The notes below the pieces were generated by a model that was not told the origin of the DNA, made no database searches, and saw nothing but the letters and a program-made list of their open reading frames with translations. A DNA stretch of 64,000 nucleotides from Marchantia polymorpha subsp. ruderalis (lineage: Eukaryota; Streptophyta; Marchantiopsida; Marchantiales; Marchantiaceae). The position numbers and the translations under genes were made by a program. The stretch is taken from NCBI GenBank assembly GCA_037833965.1, contig AP031353.1, forward strand, positions 25,050,501 to 25,114,500. Reading direction: 5' to 3'. Within the stretch, counting starts at the first letter, position 1. Each line of letters opens with the position of its first letter. Shown piece by piece: positions 1 to 14,300 of the stretch.

Positions 1-1
1 T

Positions 2-83
2 CGTATTGAGTTCTATAGTGGTGCATGCTTCTTTCAAGTTCCCGTATTGAGTTCTATAGTAGTTCATGCTTCTTTCAAGTTCC
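2..83. repeat. Two-copy 41-bp tandem repeat
   Basis: Two adjacent near-identical 41-bp copies (2-42 and 43-83) differ at only a few bases. A further partial copy may lie left of the window, because the array starts at its edge. No gene is associated with it. Confidence 0.85.
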
Positions 84-3000
84 CGAAACGTAGTGTGTAT
101 GTGATTCTGAACGTAGCACAAGTGATGCGGATCAGAGAATGCGGGCAATTCATTGCTCATACAAATTGTTCCCGTTATCAGTGATGGAATAAGACCCGAA
201 TAATCGCTTCCCAATACACTGGTTGATTTTTGGATGTTACAATAGTATTGATATCGTTGGATGTTGATAATTAGTGTAACGTAGGTATGGTATATCATTT
301 CGAGGATTGTGATGAACTACCTACCCCATTACTTTCTTCCTTAATGTGATCATACCAAACATATGTCTACTTGATTTGTCCATGATTTTGTTATTTCAGC
401 TTCTTATTCCCATTAGTGAATATCATATGGCTGATAACGTCATGAACCGTAACGTAAGCATATATACGTTCAAGTAAAGACTCTCAAATTTTCCCCTACG
501 ACAGAATTGAGGTATAACAGCAACGAAAACCATCATGAAGCAAATACGGGTGGGTTTTTGGGAGCAAGGAATTGTGACTGACTGCTAAGTCCGAGTTCCC
601 GATGCTTCACAGGAAGCGACGACCTCATCCACCCGGACTCCTAAGAGAAGAATTAAAAATGAAGTGGTCTGTTTTTCATCACTGTTCTCCTTTCGTTTAT
701 GTGTCTCCCTTGCAATTTCTTCGATATTGCGTACATCGCATCCTTTATATTTACTCGCGATCCTTTATATGTACATAGTCCATCCACAGCTACGATTTTG
801 GATTCAATGTCTTTTTCTTCTTCTTTTTATATCTGGATGTGACTCTACATTTATCTGCGTCTTAGTTTTAGAGCATCCTCTAAAGTGCCAGCTTCCTCAG
901 TTTCATTTCATTCTCTTGTTCTGTCGAATACAGCGGACTACGGTATCATAGACGATAATGTGTAAATCGCATGGGGAGACAAAGCTAATTTCTCATGAAA
1001 ATATTGAGGTTTATTATAAACATCAGCAATCTATAGATAAATTATAAATCTATTTCAAAGATTTGTAACACGCTTGGTTGTTTCCTCGATACAGGGATTT
1101 TAGATCAACAAAGATTCTGTTTGGATCCTCATCATAAGTAAACCACAAAATTTATCAAAGATTTCAATTTCAATTTAAGATGTGAAGCTCAAGTCTTAAT
1201 CATGTGTTTGTGATGTGTGGATGGAAAAGTCTCAACAGTTTATTGAATGATATTTCTATTCTTCAACATATCTGAACACGGAATTTAGAGAAAGAATTGA
1301 CAGTATTTGAACAACTAATAATTTTATGATGATCAGATGATGTAAGAATAATGAGTCTTAATTATTTATGTGTTTTGAAAAGATATAAATTCATTATTAA
1401 GTTGTTTTAAAATCATTCCTTCGAGTCATCTACAAAACTCATTCAATTTCTAGATTTTTTTCGCCCTTTGCAAACTTAGTCTATATATAATCAAATTAGC
1501 ATTATTGGAGCTTTACTCCAAAACTATCTTGAAATGATATAAAATCCATAGCATTTTCTAGACGTTGATGAAAATAAAGTTTTAACAATCTTCTTGAGTT
1601 CATTTGAAAATTTTTAGATACCATAAATAACTGAAGTTACTGAAAATATTTTTTTTCATCATCCTATAAAATTTGATTGTTATTGATATTGATAATATTA
1701 CAATTCTAGCATTAAAGAACTGATTATCTTGTTTAAGTTCTTATATATAATTCAAACGTTACAAAAACTGCATTAATATCTTCTTATTCATATATTAATT
1801 TTCTTTATCTAAATTTTCTTTAATATACAAAATTGTGATCAAAAAATATATAATATATAATAAAAATAAAAATTAAATAATATGACCTTGTAATTATTTT
1901 ATTACAAAAATCTTCCTTTTCTTTTTATAAAATATTTTGATTATTATAGCAATTTTCAATCTTAAAATCTTCAATAAAAATAATTTCTCACATTATTCGT
2001 ATTCACTGTATTTACATTGTAGTAATTTATATATTTCTTATTATTTAAATATGAAAAAAAAATATCTTAACTTTCATTAAAAAATTATAAATATCTTGAT
2101 AAAATAGCTTTAAGTAACTCAAGCTATGTGAAATTAAAGAAAAAATTCGAAATTTTGATATTATAGCTAAGCAATGCTAATTCTGGATTACAGTCTTTTT
2201 AATTTTGACTTTTTGTCAAAACATCCAAATGCGAACACAATCATTTTACTTCTAGATTAATTAAATTTGTAGATTTCCATTAAATGTTTAAATTATATGC
2301 ATTCAATCTCATATTATTTTGTAAAATATACTCAATAAAATAAAAAATTAGACAAAGTGACCTAACTGATCCAAAGTAAAAAATGGTGAAAGATAAGAGT
2401 GTCGTTTTTTATCTCTAGTGTAAAAAATTAGATCAAAATTTCTTTTGATTTTTTCAACTGAAATAAATACGAGCTTCAATATCATTTAAAAAAGTGAGTT
2501 GCGATTGATTCAAATTGAACATTATAACCGCAAATTAGCTCTTTATGAAAAATATTACAAATGAAACACAATAATCTATAACTTGCAAATATTATATCTT
2601 GTCAAATTTGCTAAAGATCGATGTCATATTTGTGTGTTTTAAGATGAATTATAATTGATTTTACTTGGGTATAAGTCATCACAAGAAATCATCCAAATTT
2701 AATTTTTATGAATCACAATATATAAATGCGTACATAGTTATCAATTTGGGCCATATAAATCATTTGCAATGTTGATTCAGTTTGGAAAAAACCAACACTT
2801 TTTACACAAGATTATTCTAAATTAATCACCAGATTGTTCAATAATGATAGTGATGAAGACATGATTATTTCGTGATATGTTAATCACGAAATAAATAATG
2901 CTTCATCAAAACACTTGCTTTTTGTTACAATGAGCATTTTAGTCAAATGATAATTAGTTAAATAGCTGTGTTGTTTTTATCCATACATGATAAGATCTAT

Positions 3001-4150
3001 CGTAATATCAGATGACTTCATGATCATAAAAATCTCTTCCAGGTAAGATTTAATAATAATCTTACAACGAGACATCTGCGGATCATAATAAAGTATTATC
3101 TTTATGTCTACAACGGACTTGAAGATGATTCATATCATCAATTTTTTCTAGTTTTAATACGAAAAAAAATCATACGGAAGGACTCTTGATAAAGAAACCT
3201 TGCTAAACTCTTTGAGATTATACACATGACACATTGTTAAACACATTTACAACTACCAACCTCAAGATAATTCAATCCAGATCCGTATCAAGAAGAGCAA
3301 CAATGACATATTATGTATTTACATGAGTTCTAGGTAAGAGACTTCAAAATAGAGTAGACAAAATTGTTGTTCAAATGTGAATAATGATCCAAAAACGCTA
3401 ACAAGTTGCAATATAATCAAATTCTGGTCTTATTGCCGTACTATCTATTTGAATAAAAAAAATCATTACCTAAAGCAATTTTGAAGATGGTCATACAAAT
3501 AAAATAAACGTAGTGTCTAACATATATTGGAAAGAGTAAAAAAATCAAAATTTAAAACATAATAAGGGTGAGGTTAGTTAATATTCACTTAGAACTAATT
3601 AGCGTTCACCCTACTATACGATCTTATTTGATTGGTCCAACATCCTATAATTGATATTGCATCCCTAGCACCGCACAATTACTATTATTTTGCACCGACC
3701 AATAAGAGAACTGACTAACTTGCATCATCTAATAAGATAATTGATTATAGTAGAGTGAATGATAACTAACCGCTCCCAATAATAATTGGTAAGAATTGTT
3801 AAAAATTTAAGTTGTACACAAAGGATCAACTTCCATTGCGCAATAAATATACCAAATTCCCACATTATACTAGTCGAGTTATATGAGAAGTAATATAATG
3901 TGATAAAAGCTGACTCTTAAGGGATGTGACCCGGGCTGAAAGGTAAGTATATCTCTTACACGAAATGTCCAAAACACCTTTCTCCAGTACGAAGGAAACA
4001 CCGTCATGGACATAACCACTCATAAACAACAACCATTTTGAATAGTCAGAGGTTTGAGATCGTCTCCCGGTGAGGAGGTAGAGGGGCGCCAGGGCCTTTA
4101 GGCACTTGCTTCGGCGATAGTCAGCTGGTTTTCTGGGTGACAACCCTCGA
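84..4150. other. AT-rich spacer without recognisable genes
   Basis: Mostly strongly AT-rich DNA with many short homopolymer runs and stops in all frames. The 95-codon plus-strand frame at 664-951 resembles no family I know and lacks coding texture. I see no RNA gene or transposon domain here, only a short perfect inverted repeat at 2865-2894. Confidence 0.7.
2865..2894. repeat. Perfect 12-bp inverted repeat, 6-nt loop
   Basis: The left arm at 2865-2876 is exactly complementary to 2883-2894 around a 6-nt loop. It lies in AT-rich DNA with no gene nearby, so it may be the relic of a small foldback element or chance. Confidence 0.75.
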
Positions 4151-4159
4151 CAGCAGCTT

Positions 4160-4267
4160 CTATTTTGCTCAAGGAGATTTAGAGCATTTGCATCTATTTT
4201 GCTCAAGGAGATTTGGAGCATTTGCATTGCATCCAAGTGAAACCGCAGCTTTTATTTTGCTCAAGGA
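4160..4267. repeat. Short minisatellite, 34-bp unit
   Basis: Two consecutive 34-bp units (4160-4193 and 4194-4227) differ at about one base. The core TTTTGCTCAAGGAG occurs a third time near 4254-4267 after a short insertion. The block sits inside a minus-strand open stretch (3865-4236) that I do not consider a gene. Confidence 0.8.
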
Positions 4268-4299
4268 GTTCTTTGTAAAATACACTCTTGAGAATTGAT

Positions 4300-7200
4300 C
4301 CAAGAATTTTGAGTTGTGAAGTGCGGACTTAATTGGGATGCGGACTTAAGACTCGGATCTGTAATCGTACATGATTTGATCTTATGGCATGAGTTATCGT
4401 TACCTATGCATGGACATCAACGAAATGCATCAAAGGGAACCATTTGCTATACATCTTAAATATTCACAGCACAAAATCACGGATCAATGTCTGATAATGA
4501 CCAATATCTACAGAGATATCATTCTGTCAAACCCACCATTTACGTACGTTGCTGAAATCACGCTGAATGGCAAGTAACCAATGTTTCAAACCTTGAATGT
4601 CTGTAAGCTCGATAACGACCATGTACGACGCTGGTGAACCGCTCAATGGCACTGGCCCTGCTGTAATTGCATTCGACGGACTACAACGAAAGGCCGAGTA
4701 GGTCAACAGGGCGTAGAGCCTGAATCTCGAAGAGCGTGGAGGTCCGCTCACTGACGAGAAGATGGATGTACAGGATTTCCTTCAGTGGTTTTGTTTCTAA
4801 TTCTGTAATGACGGGATTTTCTGAGCATAAGATCACAAGCTGATTGAGGACAGCAGTTAAAGTACACAGGTTATGTTTGCCAATAAGAGTCATTCAAGTG
4901 GTAGAGTGGGGCAACATATTCTCGTCTGCACCGTCAAATGGTTGGTCACGAGTTTCAGACTTGGTTCTTGTGGTCAACCATATGCGAGCAACTTGATAAA
5001 AAAGACAGGATCCGGACTAGGGCCAGAGAGGTTCTTGGATGAGAGCTCATCCATCCAAGTAACGAACTTAAATATCAGTGGCACTTAAGTCAAGCTCCTA
5101 CGATTCTATGATAGCAACTACGCTTTGAGTCTGCTGCCTATTCTATAGTACTGTGCTCCTAAGGGCAGTGTTCATACACTGTAGCCTCTTCAGAAGAAAT
5201 GATGGAACTGGATATCGATGCCATCGTTCAGCTTTTTCGTTCGAGTCTAAAATTCTTTTGAGAGATAAACGCCATCATGATATTCAACTTCATCTTGTTT
5301 GAATCATTACAAGACAAAGTGATGCAAACTGAACACGATGCCGTACTGTTTTTTTCTCTCCGTTGACTTTATGGAGATTGAAAATCCTGCATCTCGAAAC
5401 CCAGGAGGGAATAGGAGTGAAACCAAAAATTACTCCAATGCCCGTCATATATTTGCTGTTTTATGTGGATCACCGTACCGTACTATGTGAAATATTCTGA
5501 AAGTTTCGGCAGTGTTTACTTGGAGAAGGTCACTCACTCATTCTCTTTAGTGCAAGTTACTACGAGATTCAAAGCTTTTTCCTACATCAATCGTTTACAC
5601 GTCATAGATTGGAATGTGGTCAGCTGCCAAAACTTTCCAGGTTACATCAGTTGGTGGATAATACTTCGGCTCGATCTGGTGTGCATAAGTTCTCGGTCGA
5701 ATGATCTCGATGAAAGAGACGGTCTCCACCTTGAAATGTGTGGTGTGAGCTTGCCTCCATTTGTGTACATCTGCAATCGGTGAGAATATGCCCTCGAAAG
5801 AAGTCCTCATGCGGCACGAGGACACATGGTCGACTATTGGAAGTGAAATCGCGGAGAACTAGGTAAGACCAGAAGTGGAAACGAAGATCACGAGATTCCA
5901 GAAAATTGACACAAGGCACACTGAACTGTTGTTCCGCCAGAAGAACACTCCCAGCAAGACACTCCACCGTGCTGAGACAAATACAACTAAATTGATAGAA
6001 ACGTTCGATCGACATGGCACAGTACAGTGCTGCAGTCAGAGCCTGCCTGCGGGGTACAATGGTCAACTCTCAAAGGACTCCAGATGCAGTGCTTCGGAAT
6101 GCGGGGAGGAGGTATTGGCTGCCTTTCCCAGCGCCTCCCATCCTTCCTCTGCATCCCACGTGGATACACAAGCCCTGAGTACGTCACGTTTTCTATAGCA
6201 GCACGTCAGATGGACACCATCATGTGGACGTGCCACCAGCAGCCAGGGCTTCATCAGCAGACCTAGTGCTGACCAATGTCTATAACATATGTGTAACTCG
6301 AAGGAGGCCGAACTCTGCCGCAAGGTATACACGGCACAAGTTTCTTATGTTTTGATACTTGTTTTAGATTATTCTGAAACCAAATCAGGGGAAGATCCTG
6401 GTGATAAGTCTCTCAGAAAAAGAGGGATTTTGGCACCTAGACGAAGTGGGCTCGGAGCATTTCCATGGCTAATTCCTGCCTCAACTGAATTTTAAACTCC
6501 ATTTCTTTATATACGCATCTTACCATACTCATGGCAGATTTGCTTCTCGTGATTTGTCCAATTATGGTGACTAACAGCATGGCCGGCCTACATATGGAAA
6601 AACTCGTGTTTTAGTTAGAGTCTATTTCTGAGCCGGAATTCTATAACAGGACTTTCAGCATTATTGACAATTTGCACTGAAGGGCTCGAGGGAAAACAGT
6701 GTCACCTTGCTGGTTTTGGAAGGAGGAAGAAAGATCATACTCACCCATTAAAAAAGGTGAACCAGGAACTGTTGCTATGAGGACTGTTGGAAACTAAAGT
6801 ATGTGTTTCGCTCCATGAGCTTAAACTTTATGCTAAGTCTGGATCAAAAGCTGATTCTTTTTCAATGTAGGACCCTGGAAACAACAACTCGGTACATGTG
6901 ACAAGGACGTGCATGACGAGTCCTTGCATGACATAAAAGCTGCTTACAGTAATTACCCTGTGCGACATTGACATCTAGGGAGCAGCACTTTCAACAAATT
7001 GGCAGATTTTCCAAGTAGGCCCACCACAGCTCCGAATGTTACGTTTGGTTTTATTCATATCTTGTCAATCTATCGTCCTGTTCCTAGACAGATGGATCTA
7101 TAGCAGTTTGTTTTCGAAGTAATCTGATAGAGGAGCTAGCAATCCCTGAAGACTAGAACTTTTGTGAGATAGCTTAAAAAACAATCTACTGAACAGCAAT

Positions 7201-7450
7201 CGCTCCTCGCTAGACTCCACTAGCTGTGCTGCATTTCTCGTTCACAAAGTAAGATCAGACCTGACATCGCTGGATCTCCTGATCACTGTAAGAACACTGC
7301 ACTCATGACTGCTTGTAAAATGAGCTCGCTCATTTAGACTGAACTCTGTTCATTCTTCTGTATGTCGTCAGAAATAAAAAAAATGATTTCGAAACAGGCG
7401 AACCTCTCGAACTAGACACCTCCTCGGGCGAAGCGGAATGTTCTCTCTCT
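4300..7450. other. Mixed-composition spacer without recognisable genes
   Basis: Composition is closer to 40-45% GC than in the flanks, and several 60-140-codon frames are open on both strands, for example 5463-5783 plus and 5647-6066 minus. They overlap in opposite orientations, lack family motifs, and cannot be joined into an exon chain I trust. It could be decayed gene or transposon DNA; I cannot assign a function. Confidence 0.5.
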
Positions 7451-7463
7451 TTGAATTTAATGC

Positions 7464-7509
7464 AGTACTTCTCAGTACCTTTGGTACTCTTGCGAGTACT
7501 TTCAAGTAC
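7464..7509. repeat. Cluster of five GTAC motifs
   Basis: Five GTAC tetramers, mostly within AGTACT/AGTACC contexts, occur in 46 bp at roughly 10-bp spacing. GTAC is the copper-response core bound by plant SPL/CRR1 factors, but no gene start lies close by. A degenerate microsatellite is the simpler explanation. Confidence 0.5.
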
Positions 7510-7599
7510 CTTCAGTTTATAAATTCCAAAGTCATCTCTTTAGGCTCTTCTAGACTCTAATAACTGTATGTGAGACTTTCATCCTCTCCAGAAAGGACG

Positions 7600-10500
7600 C
7601 AGTACTCATGTTCCGATGACATGATCGCACCTAGAATATGACCACAAAGTCATCATTCCATACCTCTAAAGGCTTTTTTATACTATGTGTACGTAGTGAT
7701 TTGCTTCTTATCGGTATAAAGATCAATTCCTTTCTCCAAGGATTATATGTCATCAAACCATCAGGATCAGGACCACACAACTTTCGACTCAATACGTGGT
7801 TTTGGTTTCTTTCAGAAAAACCTGTTTTTGGAGACCGTGAAGAAAGTGCGGACATGTAGAGGGAGAATTTTATTGTGAACAGGGAGAGCAATCTCACATA
7901 CGGCGATGCATTTAAGAGTGGAATAGCCCATTTCTTTAGTTTCACTTTTAGAACGGAAACGCTAAGACTCCTCTGCCCGCTATGCCTTGGTTAGGGAGCT
8001 GGTTGTATTGTCGAGGAAGCACAACTATGCGGGGTTAACAAAAGTCCCGAGTCCCAAATACAGTACCCGGAAGTGGCAGAGTTAGCTAAAGCCTGGTTAA
8101 GACAGCAGCGTGACCATTACGAGTATTGAGATATCTTTTCACTCAGCGTGAGATTAGCTTGTGCCAAGATTTGAGACTAAAAAGACAATGCTCTTCATCT
8201 TTCACATTTTTGCATCCATTTTTATCTAAAATGAGAACTATGGAGAAATTTATGGTGAGGTATTACTACGTAATTTTAATCTACAGTTTCAAATGAACCT
8301 TCTGAAAAACCTTTTTCCTATTTTGTTTCTACTGGAATCTAGTAGGAAAGTCAAACAGATAATATAAATTCAAAGGTTAATTAGATCATACTGAAGAATT
8401 CTAGAATTTAGTAGTATGAAATTAGGCAGTTTTTGATTTTGTGTGTGGTCTTGAATTGAATTTGTGTGAGGAAGATATATGATTTACTGTACGTCGTTGT
8501 ATCAATCTTTTTCCTCACTAGAATTCTCTTCTTATTTTTGGGTTGCCTAAAGTAACAATTGATGCGTTATGTCTTGTGTGACCTAGTCTTTTTTTTTTGT
8601 TAGAGCTACATGGATACTCTGCACATATATTTTCTAAGTGGAACATCGAGATCCTCACATCATGATGTGGGGTCACATCAAGCTCCAACGATAACACACA
8701 TTATTTCCATGCTTCGTTGATGGTTCTGAATATTCTTCGCATAGTTCTAAGAATGACAACTCGGTATTCTATTATTTTAAGGCTTTTTCAAAGTGGATTT
8801 CTAACTCCATGCATATGTTTTAAGCATCGTCAGTTTCTACATGATAGACTAAATAGACTTTGTGATTAAGGCATGATGGATTGGCTCATGATCCCATGGA
8901 TGTGTAACCTTGCATGTTTCCCCCAATTTACAAAAAAATATCTACACAATATTAGATACAAAGAAGGTCTTTATGACTTGTTGCGCATTCAACATATAAT
9001 AGAAAAATACTCATTATGTGATTAGAATAGTTTCCATGATTTAGAGTATAGATATCTCTATGAAGAAAATTTTGATATATGTTGCGCTTAATTCAAGTTA
9101 AGGCCAATGTTACTTGCTTTGACATGAAGAAGTTAATGTAACAAATATCATGATGAAAGGACACATAAATGACATTGATTCATAGTGAGTAAAGTATCTA
9201 TCTACTTTGGGTGGTAGTTGCTAAGCATCTCATTTTATGCGCGTGCATAATAGCAACCTCTTGTTTTGGTCTAAATTCATAACAAACTTTGACATGTTAA
9301 GAAGTGAGTGTGCAAGGGTATGAAATACTTGGTCACATGGATTGTCACTGTCATTTTGTCATCATGAGTTCTTTTTTTCAGATGTTGAGTCTTTATCTTT
9401 ATACCCTTTAATGGTTTCATGGGAAGAGACTAAACATCTGAAATAAGGGACACATTCTGACAAATAAGAGTGATACTCCATTTGATCAAGTATATCGTAC
9501 TCTGCACACTCTTAGAAAGAATTAAGTTCAATGGCAAGTGAAATCTTTAAAAGAGCAATCATCTCATGTATTTCTTCTTTAGATGCTATAGTAATATGTT
9601 TTTGATCTTGAATATTTGATAATTCTTAAGTGAAGCATGAAACTTTTCCAACTGGCGCACTGTGAGTCTAACACTATCCTAACTTCATGGTTTCTTCTTG
9701 TATGTCTTGACGGATAGTCTTGATGTAAGTCATGAGTTCCTCGAATACCGGTTACTTCTCTTTCATATCCGAGGAAAATCCTCCTCGTGTTTCACAATTG
9801 TGGTCACCATGCTTCCTGATGATGCTTCGATGTGGGTAGTGCTATTTGTTTCAAGGTTCCATCATTTATCAAGATATATTAGAGGTTCAATCTCTACAAG
9901 GGGATAAATATGTGAGCCGGAGGAAAGGATAGAGATGTTATTTATAAAGTGAGAGAACATTCTTATATCACAGCAAGACGTGAAGCCCATGTCAGAGGAC
10001 TGCGTCAATCCCCTTGCCTATGAACCAGAGTCAAATTTGGTTGAAATGAGAAGACCGAGAAAGGAGAAATGAGAAAACAATTTGGATGATGTAAAGTTGC
10101 ATGTGCTTCGGTTCTTATGTTTATTAGGTTGGTTACGCTCCGTCTTTCTTGCCTAAGCATTTGACTTAGATGGTCAAAGTTTGTGTTTTGAGGTTTATGA
10201 AGGAAACCTATCATAACATTACTTTAGATAGGTGCTTCAAATATCAAGTTCTTCTAAATTTAGTTTTATGAGGGCATCGCATCTTGTTTCTGCTGGAGAT
10301 GTACATGACAAATGACACAATGGATTATATTAGCAAGAGTGTGCCCCCATTCGTGGAAAGTCTGTCTTCTGAAGACAGTTGTGTTAAGAGTGCTTGTAAT
10401 CACAAGCATGGACTAGAGTGAGAAGAGAATCTTAAATCTTTCAAGGATGAGTGAGTTGATATGCAAAGAATTTGAACGCATGTACGTAAGAGAATTGTTA

Positions 10501-10740
10501 TTCTACTTAGTAAGCAATAAGTACATGGATTTTCTAAGGAGTTTAAGAGGTGAAAATACAGCTCTATCGGAATGCATAAACTTAGTTTTGCAAATACATT
10601 ATTGTTTGGCATCATATCTATTCTTCAATTTATTGCTCAAAAAAAATGGTCGGATGGATGTCCTCATTGTTTTATGAGGTCTTTATAAACCTACTATCTA
10701 TCATTGTTTGAGTTTATGTAAGAGGATACCATTGAGAATA
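7600..10740. other. Spacer with no identifiable gene
   Basis: Low-GC DNA with only short open frames such as 7631-7945 minus and 9698-9907 plus, none with a recognisable domain. I looked for reverse transcriptase, integrase or protease motifs of a decayed retroelement and saw none. Confidence 0.55.
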
Positions 10741-11050
10741 TTTTGGGGTGGGGGGTGATGTAGCATGTTACACGGTTGCAAACGTAGCTCAGACGCAATG
10801 TTGTTGTCTTCGATCCGAAAGTCTGTGCGCCGCTGGTGCTGCTGGTGGTGGCCATGGGCCAAAAGCGGACCAAAAATGCTCGACGGTCGTTTGCGAAGCA
10901 TGCTTTCTCGTTCTGGCACGCGCTGACGCCTGGCTCCCCACGGACGCAGGCTCGTCACCGCGCAACGACTGTGGGTATGTATCGTGCATGTCCCATGGCA
11001 CGACCGGTAGGACTTTGACAGTTTACGATGTATGATCAAAGAATATGATT
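10741..11050. other. GC-richer patch, possible LTR start
   Basis: A purine run of about 12 bases (TTTTGGGGTGGGGGG) is followed at 10757 by TGATGTAGCATG, which resembles a polypurine tract next to the TG end of an LTR. The next 280 bases are markedly GC-richer than the surroundings and open in several frames on both strands, as expected from composition alone. No matching second LTR was found in the window, so the assignment is tentative. Confidence 0.25.
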
Positions 11051-11343
11051 TCAGGAATTCATTAAAGCTCTGGAGTCCATGGTCTGCTGCTTTCTGGTGG
11101 GCAAAGCTTAAGTTGAGAGTGTGAAAGCTCCTCGGCCGATTGCAATACCCTGTGTATTTTAATCGTCATGAGGACTTTCTACTTGGCCTCCAGAACACGT
11201 GAATATCACTTGATAGTTTATTCATCAGAAACTTGATCCATTCCATCATTACTTTGATGGATATTTAATACATATTATTGGTACAAAGTAAACCTATGAT
11301 AAAAACTCATTGCATCAATCAGAAATTCATGCAGTCATGATTA

Positions 11344-11387
11344 CTCAAATCTGACAATAGTCGAACAAGCCCCGTGTCAGATTTGAG
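11344..11387. repeat. Perfect 13-bp inverted repeat, 18-nt loop
   Basis: CTCAAATCTGACA at 11344-11356 is exactly complementary to 11375-11387, with an 18-nt spacer. A second short GCCCC/GGGGC pair overlaps the right arm. It could form a hairpin in RNA or be a small foldback element. No neighbouring gene explains it. Confidence 0.8.
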
Positions 11388-11399
11388 CTGATGGGGCTG

Positions 11400-14300
11400 A
11401 AGCTTAAGTAAAGAATTTTCAGCAAGATACAAGTGCATGATATAGAAACAGTTTGCGCAGAAATTTGGAATTGTCATGTATAATGTGTCAATTGTAAATG
11501 TTTATGTCAACAAACTTGGAAAAATATGTGTCATAAACTTTATCAAAAGCAGCACATATTGTTACAATGAAGTCTAAAATGGTAATTCATGAATTTTCTG
11601 AATGCTCTCTTCCTAGAATCTTTAGAATCACTTATTCTATTTTTCATTTTACCCAATTATGAATTATCATTAAGGATACCTACGTAGTAGATGAATCACA
11701 CATTTTGTATGAAGATCGAACTTATAAATTTTTTCAACAATGACAATAAATTTTTTCACTCAATTTGCAATCTTCTTTAGATTTTTAAATAAATATGTTA
11801 TTTTTCACAAATTTTGCTTATCGGTCATAGAAATTGTTCAATTATTTAAATATTAAAAATCTTAATTAATTTATCCAAAAAAAACTAAAATAATTTCCAT
11901 ACATACTACTTATATTCACCCTCAAAAAAATGTATAATAAATTTAAATAAAAAAATTTTGAAATTAAAATATCTAGATATTACATGTAACCTAAAATATT
12001 AATCTTCATATTGACTTATAAAATACACAAGAACTTTAGTTGATGGATTTTTTATAATAATTATTATATATAGAAGAAATTGAGATTGAAAATTAGATCT
12101 GAATATTTAGCTACGATGAAGTCTGTCATTGCGAGTATTTAAAGATACATAATATTTTACATACTTTAAAATTAACAAAGAAAACAAAATACACTTCTTA
12201 TTTATTGTGTTTATTTTTCTAATCTGTGATTTCAAAATCAAATATTTTTATGAAATATTTCATCAAAATATAATAAAATTTATATGAATATTTGAGAATT
12301 TAGAATTTTCAGAGTAGAATGTCCAGAGATAACGGGCAAAGATTTTGGAAACTTGCAAATCGGTGGTTTGAATAGGAATTATAACGAAAATCCAAGCATT
12401 AAAATTCGGATTTTTATAAAATGAGACATTTACTTTTTTCCTTGGAAGATGAATATGATGATTAAATTACAGAGGTGTAGATACTATGATCTAGCAAGTC
12501 GTACCAAAAAATGAGATAAGAAATGATCAAACCAAAGTACTAGATATTCGAAAGCAAGATTGAAGACGCATAATGTGTTAACGAGCATTCTGCATGGAGA
12601 GGATATAGGGCAATCAATAATCGAGAATCCAATAATTGCGTCGTCGTGTAAAGGCGATTGTTACATGTACCTAATGTTGTTAAACCTAAGTCGCCGAGAC
12701 GCTAAGCTGCAGTTGGCGAGAGACCGGCGGAGACGAACGAGTGGCCCTAGCCCATCCGAGCGTCAATCACGGATCCCTTCGCTGCTCACTTCCACCCACA
12801 TACAAGACAAGCCCACGGCCAAGCCCAGTGGCTGAAGCTCGGGCAAATAGGGCATCATATCAGGCAATGCCAACAAAGAGACCTTGGCGGACATCGTCCG
12901 TGGACTTATCCAGCTTTTTAGGACTACTGTCATTTATCAGTCTCGATTCGCGGATCGATCGATCGATCTTCTGGCCAGGCGCTAACTATATCCAAATATA
13001 GGTTCATTGTGTTCTCCTCACCGAGGGAGCATTCGCTGGGGATAACAATGGAATAAGAGGATCCATGGGCGAGCGAATTCGGAGGAGAAAAGAACATTTG
13101 GGCGGAAGTTGACATCCAGGGACGGGGGATTTAGTTTGTCGGTACTGCTGACGTTTGCTCCCGGCTTCTGGATTTGGAGGCCTTTATCGGTAGGCATGAA
13201 TCATTCTTTATTAGACTCTTCGAGAAGGTAGCTAGTGTAGCCAGTAGACTAACTACAGCCCCTCAAACGGGCTTGGAGGTTTGCACTAAGGGAACTGATC
13301 AGTGATTCTCTCTGATGATTCTCGCCCATCGCTGCGCACCCACTTAAGTCCAGACGATGAATGGGTTAAGGACTACCAACGATCTGATACCTCTCCGATC
13401 ACAAATCGCTACTAGCTCCGTCCTTTCTCCCTGTGGTTGTTCACCTACAGCACACGCCCTTATCTTGGGATTATCGATCTCCAGAATAGAGCGAGAGAGA
13501 GATCTTCAAAAATATCACCACTTGCGAAAACCGTTCACGCAACTCGATTGTAAGTGTCGTCCATCACCATGAAGATGTCTATAATTCTCCAAGTGTTTTC
13601 TCACTCCCACGCCGGTCAAACATGTCGATTCGACTTACGTACGTTCTCATTCATGTTCTCCAGTCTCCGATCCCTTGTATTTTAATGGACCTCCATGATA
13701 GCGGTCAATTTGTATATGTCCGGCATGTTGCAAGTTAACCAGACCGGATATGTTCTTAAGACTGGATATTTCTCAATGCCAGCTTTTTTCCACGAACCCA
13801 TGGCGTCTATGAAGACAAAGGTCGACTGTTCCAAGTCGATATATAGCTAACCAGAGCACGAGGCCACAAAGATATTGCCCACTACAAGTTAAAAGCACCT
13901 ATAACAGATTGAGAGCATGAGAAAACCTAAATGGTTACAAAGGAATAGAGAACTTTATGTGAAAAGTAGAGAGTAGTATAGCAAAAACCATGGGAAGACC
14001 ATCAAGCTTCCAGGGATGAAAGCAAGGAGGTAGGATGTGCCTAGGCGTACATAGTATCCCAATGAAAAATTCGACATAATGCACCTAGAGTGTATGCAAT
14101 AACTAGAACAAACTTTCTGTATACCACTTGGGATGGCACGTGAGGTGTCCACCCTATCCTCTCCTAGTAAATCACGTTTAAATAAGGACGTGATGATTGG
14201 CTGTCTTCTTTCGAGAAATTCATAAGAATTATTTTATTGTTGTTAGTTGCCTGAGAGACTATTAGTGGGTAGAGATTTGAATATAAAATTGGGTTTAGAA

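Noticed and set aside
5463-6332. Several 65-140-codon overlapping frames on both strands
   Set aside because: Mutually antisense, no motifs, no splice chain that yields a longer product.
10701-11039. Opposed 112- and 95-codon frames
   Set aside because: Both are explained by local GC enrichment; no domain, and antisense overlap across the full length.
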